A stretch of DNA of 64,000 nt from an uncultured Eubacteriales bacterium (GTDB lineage: Bacteria; Bacillota; Clostridia; Oscillospirales; CAG-272), in NCBI GenBank assembly GCA_934446365.1, contig CAKSDZ010000002.1, positions 248,001 through 312,000 on the forward strand, written 5' to 3'. Position numbers and translations under genes: made by a program. Shown here one piece after another: positions 47,498 to 57,024 of this stretch (position 1 is the stretch's first letter; each line of letters opens with the position of its first letter). The notes under the pieces are model-generated. The model saw only the letters and a program-made list of their open reading frames with translations. It had not been told where the DNA came from and ran no database searches.

Positions 47498-48391
47498 TTA
47501 CAGTACGGGATGCAGTCCCGCCTCGCAAAGTCTCGCCCGAAGCGCTTCCTTCTTCGCCGCGTCAAGCCCCACGAGCGGCAGACGCATCTCATCCGTGCAA
47601 TATCCGAGCATCGCCATCGCTTCCTTGACCGGAATCGGATTGACATCCGAGAAAAGCGCCGAGATAAGCGGCACAAAATCACACTGCATCGCCGCGCTCT
47701 CGCTTATCTTTCCGTCAAAGAAAAGCCTGCACATCTTTACGGTTTCGGCCGGCAGGACATTGGAAAGCACCGAAATCACGCCGCAGGCGCCCAGCGCCAG
47801 CATCGGAACGGTCTGATCGTCGTTTCCGCAGTAAAGCGCGAGCCTGTCGCCGACAAGATGCACCGTCTCCGCGATTTTAGAGAAATTTCCGCCCGCCTCC
47901 TTGATTCCCGCAATATTCGGATGCTCCGCAAGCGCGGCATAGGTCGCAGGCTCGATGTTCACGCCCGTTCGGGACGGCACATTGTAGAGAATCAGCGGCT
48001 TTTCCGCGTTGTCCGCGATTTCCGTATACATTCGGATAAGTCCCTGCTGGGAAGTTTTGTTGTAATAAGGCGTCACGACGAGCAGCGCATCCGCACCGAC
48101 GGCGCAGGAGGCACGGCAGAGCTCGACGGCATGCGCCGTATTGTTGCTTCCGGCACCTGCAATCACCGGAACACGTCCTCCGACACGGCGCACGGCAAAT
48201 GCGATGGTGTCGATCTGCTCGCTGTCCGTCATCGTTGCGGCCTCCCCCGTGGTTCCGCACACGACAAGCGCGTCGATTCCGGCCTCAAGCTGTGAATCGA
48301 TGATGGCGCCAAACGCCTCGTAATCGACAGTACCGTTCCGGAACGGCGTGATGAGCGCGGTCGCGGCACCTTTGAAAATCGGTTTTTTCAT
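47498..48391 (-). CDS. dapA: 4-hydroxy-tetrahydrodipicolinate synthase
   Basis: 297 residues from ATG 48391, behind GGAGG. A class I aldolase barrel: KGAATALITPF start, CGTTGEAATM, ALLVVTPYYNK with the key Tyr, YNVPSRTGVN, and the Schiff-base Lys in IAGIKEAGG (about residue 163). It condenses pyruvate and aspartate semialdehyde. As the first gene behind the lysine riboswitch it sets entry into the pathway. Confidence 0.96.
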   Translation of the reverse strand: MKKPIFKGAATALITPFRNGTVDYEAFGAIIDSQLEAGIDALVVCGTTGEAATMTDSEQIDTIAFAVRRVGGRVPVIAGAGSNNTAHAVELCRASCAVGADALLVVTPYYNKTSQQGLIRMYTEIADNAEKPLILYNVPSRTGVNIEPATYAALAEHPNIAGIKEAGGNFSKIAETVHLVGDRLALYCGNDDQTVPMLALGACGVISVLSNVLPAETVKMCRLFFDGKISESAAMQCDFVPLISALFSDVNPIPVKEAMAMLGYCTDEMRLPLVGLDAAKKEALRARLCEAGLHPVL

Positions 48392-48465
48392 GGTTTCCTC
48401 CGTCAAATATTTTTTCATATTTATAATATGCAGTCCTGTGAAAATCAAACGTCCGAGCCGTTCCA

Positions 48466-48504
48466 TGCAAAAAATAAAGCTGATAACGAAGTTACCAGCT
48501 ACCG
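48466..48504 (-). terminator. riboswitch-controlled terminator before dapA
   Basis: Read leftward, AGCTGGTAAC-TTC-GTTATCAGCT followed by TTATTTTTTG. The upstream CGGTAGCT (48504-48497) can pair instead with AGCTATCG (48550-48543) at the 3' strand of aptamer helix P1, giving an antiterminator. Confidence 0.8.
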
Positions 48505-48542
48505 AAAAATCGCATGCGAATATTTTCCGCATAAGTGAATCC

Positions 48543-48705
48543 CGATAGCTCTCCGTATAAACGACAGTCGGACGGATCTTATCCGCCAAACCAAGCGGCG
48601 CGGCATCGTCCGCCGCACGCTTTCGGCACCGGCACCTTTCCCCCCTCCGACGGCCGACGACAGCCTTATCCGGAAAAGCTACTGATTGCGCGATGCGCCT
48701 CTATC
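48543..48705 (-). promoter_or_regulatory. lysine riboswitch aptamer
   Basis: Read leftward from GATAGAGGCGC (48705), the L-box blocks appear in order: ATAGAGG-GC, AGTAGC, GGGGAAAGG-GCC, GCCGAAAG, GACTGTC and GGAGAGCTATC. P1 pairs GATAG with CTATC. With lysine bound P1 holds the CTATC strand and the terminator downstream forms, shutting off the lysine operon. Confidence 0.9.
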
Positions 48706-48737
48706 ATGATCTGCAAATATATGATTGTATCGGCGTT

Positions 48738-48766
48738 ATTCTATCACACGGAAGCGTTCATGTCAA
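48738..48766 (-). promoter_or_regulatory. promoter of the lysine operon
   Basis: Leftward TTGACA (48766-48761), 17-base spacer, TAGAAT (48743-48738), starting the RNA about 25 bases before the aptamer. Confidence 0.85.
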
Positions 48767-49009
48767 CCGGTTTTCCGAAAAAAATCACATTCCGCGCCGA
48801 TTTTCCGATGAAAGTCTCTTAATCCGCACAAAAACTTCCATGAATACAGCATGCAAATATTCAGTCAAATATGCATATAAAAGCCTGCCCTATCGATGTT
48901 GCATCCGTCTTTTTTCTTTATGTTTACAGCACAATGCACAAATCAGGCATGGCAAAGCTTCCCTATCCTATCTTAAATCAATAAAAATCATAAATTTTTG
49001 AAAAAACCG

Positions 49010-49044
49010 TTGCATTTTTATTCATGCTGATGTATAATTATTCA
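49010..49044 (+). promoter_or_regulatory. arginine operon promoter with two ARG-box-like sites
   Basis: TTGCAT (49010-49015), 17-base spacer, TATAAT (49033-49038). Two 14-mers, TGCATTTTTATTCA (49011) and TGTATAATTATTCA (49031), each match the TGAATWWWWATTCA box at all but one base and lie 20 bases apart, covering both promoter boxes. A further half-site pair, TGAATA...TATTCA, is at 48841-48863. Arginine-dependent repression by ArgR is expected. Confidence 0.75.
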
Positions 49045-49078
49045 AAAATAATTCCGCAAGATAAAAGGAGAAAACGCT

Positions 49079-50314
49079 ATGAATAAAACCGATATCAAAA
49101 AAGTCGTGCTCGCTTATTCCGGAGGACTCGATACCTCCATCATCATTCCGTGGCTCAAAGAGAATTACAATAACTGTGAAGTCATCGCCGTATCCGGCAA
49201 TGTCGGGCAGGCCGACGAGCTTGACGGACTTGAAGAAAAAGCGCTCAAAACCGGCGCCTCCAAGCTCTATGTCGAGGATCTGACAGACGAGTTCGTCGAC
49301 GATTTTATCATTCCGACCGTTAAGGCGGGCGCGCTGTATGAGGAATACATGCTCGGCACGTCGTTTGCCCGTCCCGTCATCGCGAAACGCATCGTCGAAA
49401 TCGCAAAGGCCGAGGGCGCGGACGCCATCTGTCACGGCTGCACCGGCAAGGGCAACGATCAGGTGCGCTTCGAGCTCGCCATCAAGGCGTTTGCGCCGGA
49501 TATGCCGATCATCGCACCGTGGCGCGAATGGAACATCAAATCCCGCGAGGAGGAGATCGAATACGCCGAAGCGCACAACGTGCCGCTGAAAATCAATCGC
49601 GAAACCAACTACTCCAAGGATAAAAACCTGTGGCACCTCTCCCATGAGGGACTCGACCTCGAGGACGCCGGAAACGAGCCGCAGTACGAGAAAAAGGGCT
49701 TCCTCGAAATGGGCGTTTCCCCGATGGACGCCCCCGACAAGCCTACCTACATCACGCTGGATTTCGTCAAAGGCATCCCGACGGCGCTCGACGGCAAAAA
49801 AATGAGCGCAAAGGAGATCATTCTCGCCCTCAACAAGCTCGGCGGCGAAAACGGAATCGGGCTTCTCGACATCGTCGAAAACCGGCTTGTCGGCATGAAA
49901 TGCCGCGGCGTTTATGAGACGCCCGGCGGCGCCATTCTCTACTTCGCACACAATTATCTCGAAACGCTCTGCCTTGACAAAATGACCGCTCACAAAAAGC
50001 AGGAGCTTTCCGTCACCTTTGCGGAGCTTGTTTACAACGGACAATGGTTCACCCCGCTGCGCGAGGCGCTCTCCGCCTTCGTCGATAAAACGCAGGAAAA
50101 CGTCACCGGCAAGGTCAAAATCAAGCTTTACAAGGGCAATATGATCAAAGCCGGCGCATGGAGCGACTACTCCCTCTATTCCGAGGAGATCGCCACCTTC
50201 GGCGAGGACCACGTCTACAATCAGGCGGACGCGGCGGGCTTTATCAACCTGTTCGGACTTCCGATCAAGGTGCAGGCTCAGGTCAACGAACAAAACGCAG
50301 GGAAAAACAAATAA
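49079..50314 (+). CDS. argG: argininosuccinate synthase
   Basis: 411 residues, starting behind AAAAGGAG. ATP pyrophosphatase motif AYSGGLDTS near residue 13, [42 protein letters not shown] and REWNI. It joins citrulline and aspartate with ATP. It is the first gene of the arginine operon, behind the ARG-box promoter. Spacing to argH is 25 bases. Confidence 0.97.
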   Translation: MNKTDIKKVVLAYSGGLDTSIIIPWLKENYNNCEVIAVSGNVGQADELDGLEEKALKTGASKLYVEDLTDEFVDDFIIPTVKAGALYEEYMLGTSFARPVIAKRIVEIAKAEGADAICHGCTGKGNDQVRFELAIKAFAPDMPIIAPWREWNIKSREEEIEYAEAHNVPLKINRETNYSKDKNLWHLSHEGLDLEDAGNEPQYEKKGFLEMGVSPMDAPDKPTYITLDFVKGIPTALDGKKMSAKEIILALNKLGGENGIGLLDIVENRLVGMKCRGVYETPGGAILYFAHNYLETLCLDKMTAHKKQELSVTFAELVYNGQWFTPLREALSAFVDKTQENVTGKVKIKLYKGNMIKAGAWSDYSLYSEEIATFGEDHVYNQADAAGFINLFGLPIKVQAQVNEQNAGKNK

Positions 50315-50339
50315 TTGACAGATAAAAAGGATTTTTGAT

Positions 50340-51731
50340 ATGGAAAAATTATGGGCGGGAAGATCGGCCGGCGCGCTCGATCCCGCGGCAAACGACATCA
50401 ACGCCTCGATCGCCTTCGATTCCAAGATGATAAAAGAGGATATTACAGGCTCCATGGCGCACGCGGCGATGCTCTCGGCGCAGGGCATCATCGCCGCGGA
50501 CGACAGCGACAAAATCATAGAGGGACTTGCGGGGATTCTCGCGGACATCGAATCCGGCGCACTCCCCGTCGACATGAGCGCGGAGGACGTCCACACGTTT
50601 GTCGAGACCGAGCTGATCCGCCGCATCGGCGAGGTCGGAAAGCGGCTGCACACCGCCCGTTCCCGCAACGATCAGGTGGCTACCGACCTGCGCCTCTACC
50701 TGCGGGAGGAGGCGGCAAAAATCGGCTCGCTTTTGAACGGGCTGATTGCGGCAATTTATGAGAAAGCCTCGGAGAACACCGATACCATTCTGCCGGGATA
50801 CACACATCTCCAGCGCGCGCAGCCCGTCACGTTCGCGCACCATCTGCTCGCTTATGCCATGATGTTCATCCGCGATGCAGGCAGGCTTTCCGACGCCGCA
50901 AAGCGAATGAACGTCTCCCCGCTCGGCTCCTGCGCGCTCGCAGGTACGACCTATCCCATCGACCGACGGATGACGGCGAAAGCGCTCGGCTTCGACGGCA
51001 TCGCCCTCAACAGCATGGACGGCGTTTCCGACCGCGATTTCTGTGTGGAGCTGCTCTCGGCGTTCTCGATTATCATGATGCACCTTTCCCGCTTCTCCGA
51101 GGAAATCATCCTTTGGTCGTCGTGGGAATTCGGCTTCGTCGAGCTTGACGACGCTTATACGACCGGTTCGAGCATCATGCCGCAGAAGAAAAATTCCGAC
51201 ATGGCGGAGCTTGTCCGCGGCAAAACGGGGCGCCTGTACGGCGACCTTATCGGCACGCTGACCGTGCTCAAAGGACTCCCGCTCGCCTACAACAAGGATA
51301 TGCAGGAGGACAAGGAGGCGATTTTCGACGGCTGTGAAACCGTGAAGCTGTGTCTTTCCGTATTCGCACCGATGGTCGCCACCATGCGGGTGAAAAAGGA
51401 CAATATGAAAGAGGCGGCGGGACGCGGCTTTATCAACGCCACCGACCTTGCCGACTATCTCACGAAAAAAGGCATGCCTTTCCGCAGCGCATATAAGCTC
51501 GTCGGAGAAATCGTTGCAAGCTGCATCGCGCGCGGTGTAACGCTCGAAACGCTTCCGCTTGCAGAGTACAGGACGTACAGCGAGCTTTTTGAAGCGGACC
51601 TCTATGAGGATATTTCCCTTGAAACCTGCGTGAAAAAGCGCGTCTCCGAGGGCGGACCCGGACCAGCTTCCGTCACGGCGCAGCTGCGGTACGTCGCAGA
51701 ATTTCTCGAAAAGGCGGGAGAAACGGCATGA
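50340..51731 (+). CDS. argH: argininosuccinate lyase
   Basis: 463 residues with the lyase family features: LWAGRSAGALDP start, DVHTFVETELIRRIG, the TARSRNDQVATDLRL stretch, TILPGYTHLQRAQPVTFAHH and the signature loop GSSIMPQKKNSD with the catalytic Ser. It splits argininosuccinate into arginine and fumarate, the last arginine step. It overlaps the argC start by 4 bases. Confidence 0.97.
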   Translation: MEKLWAGRSAGALDPAANDINASIAFDSKMIKEDITGSMAHAAMLSAQGIIAADDSDKIIEGLAGILADIESGALPVDMSAEDVHTFVETELIRRIGEVGKRLHTARSRNDQVATDLRLYLREEAAKIGSLLNGLIAAIYEKASENTDTILPGYTHLQRAQPVTFAHHLLAYAMMFIRDAGRLSDAAKRMNVSPLGSCALAGTTYPIDRRMTAKALGFDGIALNSMDGVSDRDFCVELLSAFSIIMMHLSRFSEEIILWSSWEFGFVELDDAYTTGSSIMPQKKNSDMAELVRGKTGRLYGDLIGTLTVLKGLPLAYNKDMQEDKEAIFDGCETVKLCLSVFAPMVATMRVKKDNMKEAAGRGFINATDLADYLTKKGMPFRSAYKLVGEIVASCIARGVTLETLPLAEYRTYSELFEADLYEDISLETCVKKRVSEGGPGPASVTAQLRYVAEFLEKAGETA

Positions 51732-52654
51732 AACACGTATTCATTGACGGCAGCGCCGGCACAACGGGGCTTCGCATCCGCGAACGGCTCGCGGAAAGAA
51801 CGGATATCGGTCTTATCACGCTGCCCGAGGCATCTCGCAAGGACGAAAATGCCCGCCGCGAAGCGCTAAGCAGCGCGGATGTCGCGTTTCTCTGCCTGCC
51901 GGACGACGCGGCGCGCGAGGCGGTCGGCATGGTTCAAAACCCCGATACCGTCGTCATCGACACCTCGACCGCGCACCGCACGGCACCGGATTTCGCCTAC
52001 GGCTTTCCGGAGCTTTCGCCGGAATTTGAAGAAAAAATCAAAACATCCAAGCGCATCGCCGTTCCGGGCTGTCATGCCAGCGGCTTTATTGCGCTTGTGT
52101 ATCCCCTCATCCAAAGCGGCGTGCTGCCGCACACGGCGCGTCTCACCTGCCACTCCGTCACAGGATACAGCGGCGGCGGCAAAAAAATGATTGCGGATTA
52201 TGAATCCGAGGAGCGGGATCCCCTGCTCTTTGCACCGCGGCAGTATGCGCTCACGCAGGAGCACAAGCATTTAAAAGAGATGAAAGCGCTCACGGGACTT
52301 GCCGAAGCTCCGATCTTCTGCCCGATCGTGGCGGACTTTTACAGCGGCATGGTCGTCACGGTGCCGCTTTTCGCGGGAGAACTCGCCGGCGGCATGGCCG
52401 ATATCAGAGAAATATACAAGAAATGTTACGACACGCCCATCGTCCGTTACAAAGAAGCGCCGGACGAGGCGGGCTTTCTTTCGGCGGCAGGGCTTTCGGG
52501 ACGCGACGGCATGGAAATCTCCGTGCTCGGAAATGAGGAGCGGATTCTGCTTGTCGCAAGATACGACAACCTCGGCAAGGGCGCGTCCGGCGCCGCCGTG
52601 GAATGTCTCAATCTCGTCATGGACTGCGACAGAACGACAGGTCTTGTCCTATAA
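51728..52654 (+). CDS. argC: N-acetyl-gamma-glutamyl-phosphate reductase, type 2
   Basis: 308 residues, the short type 2 form: HVFIDGSAGTTGLRI start, LCLPDDAAREAV, IDTSTAHRTAPDFAYGFPEL, and the active-site Cys in VPGCHASGFIALVYPL. It reduces acetylglutamyl phosphate from ArgB to the semialdehyde used by ArgD. About 75 bases separate it from argJ. Confidence 0.95.
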   Translation: MKHVFIDGSAGTTGLRIRERLAERTDIGLITLPEASRKDENARREALSSADVAFLCLPDDAAREAVGMVQNPDTVVIDTSTAHRTAPDFAYGFPELSPEFEEKIKTSKRIAVPGCHASGFIALVYPLIQSGVLPHTARLTCHSVTGYSGGGKKMIADYESEERDPLLFAPRQYALTQEHKHLKEMKALTGLAEAPIFCPIVADFYSGMVVTVPLFAGELAGGMADIREIYKKCYDTPIVRYKEAPDEAGFLSAAGLSGRDGMEISVLGNEERILLVARYDNLGKGASGAAVECLNLVMDCDRTTGLVL

Positions 52655-52730
52655 ATTCGGAAAACAACACCGCGATAGCGGAAAATCGATAAAATGACAG
52701 CCGGCACGTCCGGCGGAACGGAAATCTGAC

Positions 52731-53942
52731 ATGAAAACAGTAGCAGGCGGCGTATGCGCCGCAAAGGGCTTTACAGCGAGCGGAATCCACTGCGGAATCC
52801 GCAAAAACAAACAGAAAAAGGATTTGTCCCTCATATACAGCGAAAAACGGGCGGCCGCCGCGGCGGTCTACACCACCAATCTCGTCAAGGGCGCGCCGCT
52901 TACGGTGACAAAAGCGCACCTTGCCGACGGATATGCGCAGGCGGTCATCTGCAACAGCGGCAACGCCAATACCTGCAACGCGAACGGCATCGAAATCGCC
53001 GAGAAAATGTGCGCGCTCGTCTCGGATAAGCTGAGTATTCCCGCTTCCGACGTCGTCGTCGCCTCGACCGGCGTCATCGGACAGCCGCTCGATATCGCCC
53101 CGATCGAGGCCGGTATGAACCCGCTCGTCGCAGGGCTCGGCGCGAACAGCGCGGACGCCGCCGAGGGCATCATGACCACCGACACCGAGAAAAAGGAAAT
53201 CGCCGTCTCGTTTGAGATAGACGGTGTAGCCTGCACCATCGGCGGCATCGCCAAAGGGTCCGGCATGATCCATCCGAATATGGCGACGATGCTCGTCTTT
53301 CTCACGACGGACGCCGCTATCTCACCGGAAATGCTCGGAAAGGCGCTCTCGACCGATATCCAGTCCACCTTCAACATGGTGAGCGTGGACGGCGACACCT
53401 CCACCAACGACATGGTGACAATCCTCGCAAACGGTATGGCCGGAAATCCGGAAATCACGGGCGAGGGCGAGGCGTTCGACAGCTTTATGAAAGCGCTCAA
53501 CACCGTGACGGTTTATCTCTGCCGCAAAATCGCCGGCGACGGCGAGGGCGCGACAAAGCTCCTCGAATGCAGGGTGTCCGGCGCGGATTCCGAGAAAACA
53601 GCGAAGACCGTCGCGAAAAGCGTCATCTGCTCGTCCCTCACCAAAGCTGCCATGTTCGGTGCGGACGCCAACTGGGGACGCATTCTCTGCGCCATCGGAT
53701 ACAGCGGCGCGGATGTCGACGTGACAAAGGTGGACGTGGCGTTTTCCTCCGCCGCGGGAACCGTCAAGGTATGTGAAAACGGCGCCGGCATCGATTTTTC
53801 GGAGGAAGCGGCGAAAAAAATCCTCACCGAAAAGGAAATCGACATCCTCATCGGGCTTGGAGACGGAAACGGCTCCGCCGTCGCATGGGGCTGCGACCTG
53901 ACTTACGACTACGTCAAAATCAACGGAGATTACCGCACATAA
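52731..53942 (+). CDS. argJ: bifunctional glutamate N-acetyltransferase / N-acetylglutamate synthase
   Basis: 403 residues. It has the ArgJ start (GGVCAAKGFTASGIHCGIRKNKQKKDLSL in parts), the oxyanion pair in ASTGVIGQPL, and the self-cleavage site KGSGMIHPNMATML, where cutting before the Thr makes alpha and beta chains. It moves the acetyl group from acetylornithine to glutamate, so arginine synthesis uses the cyclic route; this explains why no argE is present. Confidence 0.96.
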   Translation: MKTVAGGVCAAKGFTASGIHCGIRKNKQKKDLSLIYSEKRAAAAAVYTTNLVKGAPLTVTKAHLADGYAQAVICNSGNANTCNANGIEIAEKMCALVSDKLSIPASDVVVASTGVIGQPLDIAPIEAGMNPLVAGLGANSADAAEGIMTTDTEKKEIAVSFEIDGVACTIGGIAKGSGMIHPNMATMLVFLTTDAAISPEMLGKALSTDIQSTFNMVSVDGDTSTNDMVTILANGMAGNPEITGEGEAFDSFMKALNTVTVYLCRKIAGDGEGATKLLECRVSGADSEKTAKTVAKSVICSSLTKAAMFGADANWGRILCAIGYSGADVDVTKVDVAFSSAAGTVKVCENGAGIDFSEEAAKKILTEKEIDILIGLGDGNGSAVAWGCDLTYDYVKINGDYRT

Positions 53943-53952
53943 AGGAGAACCT

Positions 53953-54828
53953 ATGGCACCCAACGTAACCAACGCGCAGCGCGCTGAAATCCTGACGCAG
54001 GCGCTGCCGTATATCCAAAAATACAACGGCAAAATCGTCGTCGTCAAATACGGTGGAAACGCCATGACGAGCGAGGACTTAAAGCAGCAGGTCATGGAGG
54101 ACATCGCTTTGCTTTACCTCATCGGCGTCAAAATCGTGCTCGTACACGGCGGAGGCCCCGAAATCACCGAGCTGCTCGGAAAAATCGGCAAAAAATCCGA
54201 ATTTGTCGACGGACTGCGGGTGACGGACAAGGAAACCGTGGACGTCGTGCAGATGGTGCTCGCCGGAAAAATAAACAAGAGCCTTGTCAACCTGCTTGAA
54301 ATGAAAGGCGGCAAGGCTATGGGTATTTCCGGCATCGACGGCCACATGATTGAAGCCGAAGCAAAAGACGAAAAACTCGGCTTTGTCGGAAAAATCACAA
54401 ACGTCAACGTGGAGCCGATCACCGACCTGCTCGAAAAGGGCTATATCCCCGTCGTTTCCACCGTCGGCTGCGACAAAAGCGGAAACGTCTACAACATCAA
54501 CGCCGATACCGCCGCGGCGCAGATTGCCGGCGCGATGAAAGCGGAAAGCCTCATCTCCATGACGGATATCGCCGGAATCCTGCGCGACCGCGACAATCCC
54601 TCCTCCCTGATTCCGCTCATCGACATCGGGGACGCGGAAACACTCTTTCGTGAGGGCATCATCTCCGGCGGTATGATTCCGAAAGTGGAATGCAGCATCG
54701 ACGCCATCCGGTGCGGCGTCAAAAAAGTCATCATCATGGACGGGCGGGTTCCGCACGCGATCCTCATTGAAATGCTGACCGACGAGGGCGCCGGAACCAT
54801 GGTCGTCGCGGACAAAAACGCTGTTTAG
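53953..54828 (+). CDS. argB: acetylglutamate kinase
   Basis: 291 residues, with VVKYGGNAMTSEDLKQQVMEDIALLY near residue 27, VLVHGGGPEITELL, GLRVTDKETVDVVQMVLAGKINK in parts and YNINADTAAAQIA. The N-terminal helix of 20 residues before the core suggests the arginine-inhibited hexameric type. It starts 10 bases after argJ behind AAAGGAG. Confidence 0.97.
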   Translation: MAPNVTNAQRAEILTQALPYIQKYNGKIVVVKYGGNAMTSEDLKQQVMEDIALLYLIGVKIVLVHGGGPEITELLGKIGKKSEFVDGLRVTDKETVDVVQMVLAGKINKSLVNLLEMKGGKAMGISGIDGHMIEAEAKDEKLGFVGKITNVNVEPITDLLEKGYIPVVSTVGCDKSGNVYNINADTAAAQIAGAMKAESLISMTDIAGILRDRDNPSSLIPLIDIGDAETLFREGIISGGMIPKVECSIDAIRCGVKKVIIMDGRVPHAILIEMLTDEGAGTMVVADKNAV

Positions 54829-54851
54829 CAGCCGGAAAGAAGGAATGAAAT

Positions 54852-56015
54852 ATGGATATCAAGCAGATCGACAAAGAATATATCGCCGGCACCTATGCGC
54901 GCTTCCCCGTCCAGCTTGCCTGCGGCAAGGGTGCGCTCATAAAGGACGAGAACGGAAAGGAATATATCGACCTCGGCGCCGGCATCGCCGTCAACACGTT
55001 CGGCTATGCGGACGACGAGTGGACCGCCGCCGTCACCGCACAGCTCGGAAAATGCCAGCATACCTCGAATCTCTACTATTCGGAGCCGTGCGCGCTGCTC
55101 GCGAAAACGCTCTGTGAGCGCACGGGTATGAAAAAGGTGTTTTTCGGCAATTCCGGCGCCGAAGCGAATGAATGTGCCATCAAAACCGCGCGCAAATACG
55201 CCGCCGAGAAAAAGGGTAAGGATACTTACACCGTCATCACGCTGAAAAACAGCTTCCACGGCCGCACCGTCACGACGCTCGCCGCAACGGGGCAGGACGT
55301 ATTCCACGAGGATTTTACCCCGCTTACCGAGGGCTTCGTCTATGCGGAGCCGAACGATCTCGCAAGCGTCGAAAAGCTTGTCGCAGAGCATAAAATCGCG
55401 GCGATTCTCTTCGAGCCGGTGCAGGGCGAGGGCGGCGTCATGCCGCTGGAAAAGGAATTTGTCACAGGACTTGCCAAAATCGCCGCGGAAAAGGATATCC
55501 TTCTCATGGCGGACGAGGTGCAGACCGGAAACGGCCGCACCGGTATGCTTTACGGCTACATGAATTACGGCATCACGCCGGATATCGTTACCACCGCCAA
55601 GGGACTCGGCGGCGGGCTCCCGATCGGCGCCTGCCTGCTCGGGGAAAAGGTAAAGGACACGCTGGGGGCAGGCTCACACGGCTCAACTTTCGGCGGGAAT
55701 CCCGCCGTATGCGCGGGGGCTTTGAATATCCTATCCCGCATCGACGACAACCTGCTCGCCGAGGTACGGAAAAAGTCCGCGTATATCTTTGAATCGCTCA
55801 CAGGCGCCGCCGGCGTGAAAAGCGTCACGGGGCTGGGGCTTATGATCGGCATCGAAACGGAAAAGCCGGCGGGAGAGGTCATCGACCGCTGCCGGGAGGG
55901 CGGCGTGCTCGTCATCAAGGCCAAGAGCAAGGTGCGCCTGCTGCCGCCCCTGAATATCCCGTGGGAGCTGCTCGAAAAAGCGGTTTCCGTCATCAAAGCG
56001 GCCTGCGCCGACTGA
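54852..56015 (+). CDS. argD: acetylornithine aminotransferase
   Basis: 387 residues of a class III aminotransferase: [61 protein letters not shown], and the PLP Lys in [15 protein letters not shown]. It makes acetylornithine from the ArgC product. In bacteria with DapL it need not serve lysine synthesis. Confidence 0.96.
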   Translation: MDIKQIDKEYIAGTYARFPVQLACGKGALIKDENGKEYIDLGAGIAVNTFGYADDEWTAAVTAQLGKCQHTSNLYYSEPCALLAKTLCERTGMKKVFFGNSGAEANECAIKTARKYAAEKKGKDTYTVITLKNSFHGRTVTTLAATGQDVFHEDFTPLTEGFVYAEPNDLASVEKLVAEHKIAAILFEPVQGEGGVMPLEKEFVTGLAKIAAEKDILLMADEVQTGNGRTGMLYGYMNYGITPDIVTTAKGLGGGLPIGACLLGEKVKDTLGAGSHGSTFGGNPAVCAGALNILSRIDDNLLAEVRKKSAYIFESLTGAAGVKSVTGLGLMIGIETEKPAGEVIDRCREGGVLVIKAKSKVRLLPPLNIPWELLEKAVSVIKAACAD

Positions 56016-56035
56016 AAGAAAGGATGGACACACCC

Positions 56036-57019
56036 ATGAATCTCAAAGGAAAGAACTTCTTGAAGCTGCTCGATTTCACGCCCGAGGAAATCACAGGGCT
56101 TCTCGACCTTGCCGCAAAGCTGAAAGCGCAGAAGAAAGCCGGCGTGCCGCACAAGCTCTGTGAGGGCAAGAACATCGCGCTCATTTTCGAGAAAACCAGC
56201 ACGCGCACCAGATGCAGCTTCGAGGTCGCGGCATATGATCTCGGCATGAATACGACCTATCTCGATCCGACCGCCTCCCAGATCGGCAAAAAAGAGAGCA
56301 TCGCCGACACGGCGCGCGTCCTCGGCCGCATGTACGATGGGATCGAGTACCGCGGTCACGGACAAAAAATCGTCGAAGAGCTTGCCGAATATGCCGGCGT
56401 ACCCGTTTGGAACGGCCTCACCAATGAATTTCATCCGACGCAGATTCTGGCGGATTTTCTGACCATTCGCGAGCATTTCGGACATCTCGGCGGCATCCGT
56501 CTCGTTTACATGGGCGATGCGCGATACAATATGGGCAATTCCCTCATGGTCGGCTGTGCGAAAATGGGCATGAGCTTCACGGCGTGCGCGCCGAAGAAGT
56601 ATTTCCCCGACGCCGCTCTGATTGAAACCTGTCGGGAAATCGCCGAAAAGACGGGAGCCGTTCTGAATTTCTGCGAGGACCCCATCACGGCGACAAAGGA
56701 CGCCGACGTCATCTATACCGACGTTTGGGTTTCGATGGGCGAGCCGGTCGGCGTGTGGGAGGAGAGAATCCGCGAGCTTTCGCCGTATCAGGTGAACGCG
56801 GATATTATGAAGAACGCGGAAGAGCGCGCGGTATTCATGCACTGTCTGCCCGCTTTCCATGACCTTAAAACCTCCGTCGGCCGGGAAATGGGCGAAAAAT
56901 TCGGTCTTACCTGCATGGAGGTCACCGACGAGGTATTCGAGAGCGCGCAGTCCATCGTCTTTGACGAGGCGGAAAACCGGATGCACACAATCAAGGCCGT
57001 CATGGCGGCAACCTTATAA
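56036..57019 (+). CDS. argF: ornithine carbamoyltransferase
   Basis: 327 residues from ATG 56036, behind AAAGGATG; the open frame upstream overlaps argD and has no start signal. [16 protein letters not shown] is the carbamoyl-phosphate loop, then [13 protein letters not shown], the ornithine loop VSMGEP, and the HCLPAF Cys loop. It uses carbamoyl phosphate from the carAB genes that follow 5 bases later. Confidence 0.97.
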   Translation: MNLKGKNFLKLLDFTPEEITGLLDLAAKLKAQKKAGVPHKLCEGKNIALIFEKTSTRTRCSFEVAAYDLGMNTTYLDPTASQIGKKESIADTARVLGRMYDGIEYRGHGQKIVEELAEYAGVPVWNGLTNEFHPTQILADFLTIREHFGHLGGIRLVYMGDARYNMGNSLMVGCAKMGMSFTACAPKKYFPDAALIETCREIAEKTGAVLNFCEDPITATKDADVIYTDVWVSMGEPVGVWEERIRELSPYQVNADIMKNAEERAVFMHCLPAFHDLKTSVGREMGEKFGLTCMEVTDEVFESAQSIVFDEAENRMHTIKAVMAATL

Positions 57020-57024
57020 AAACT

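Noticed and set aside
48460..48710. T-box leader before dapA
   Set aside because: No T-box core (AGGGTGG-like) sequence is present, while the lysine-aptamer blocks occur in order with a matching P1 helix.
49022..50668. 548-codon leftward frame opposite argG and argH
   Set aside because: Shadow of two well-supported genes; the translation resembles nothing.
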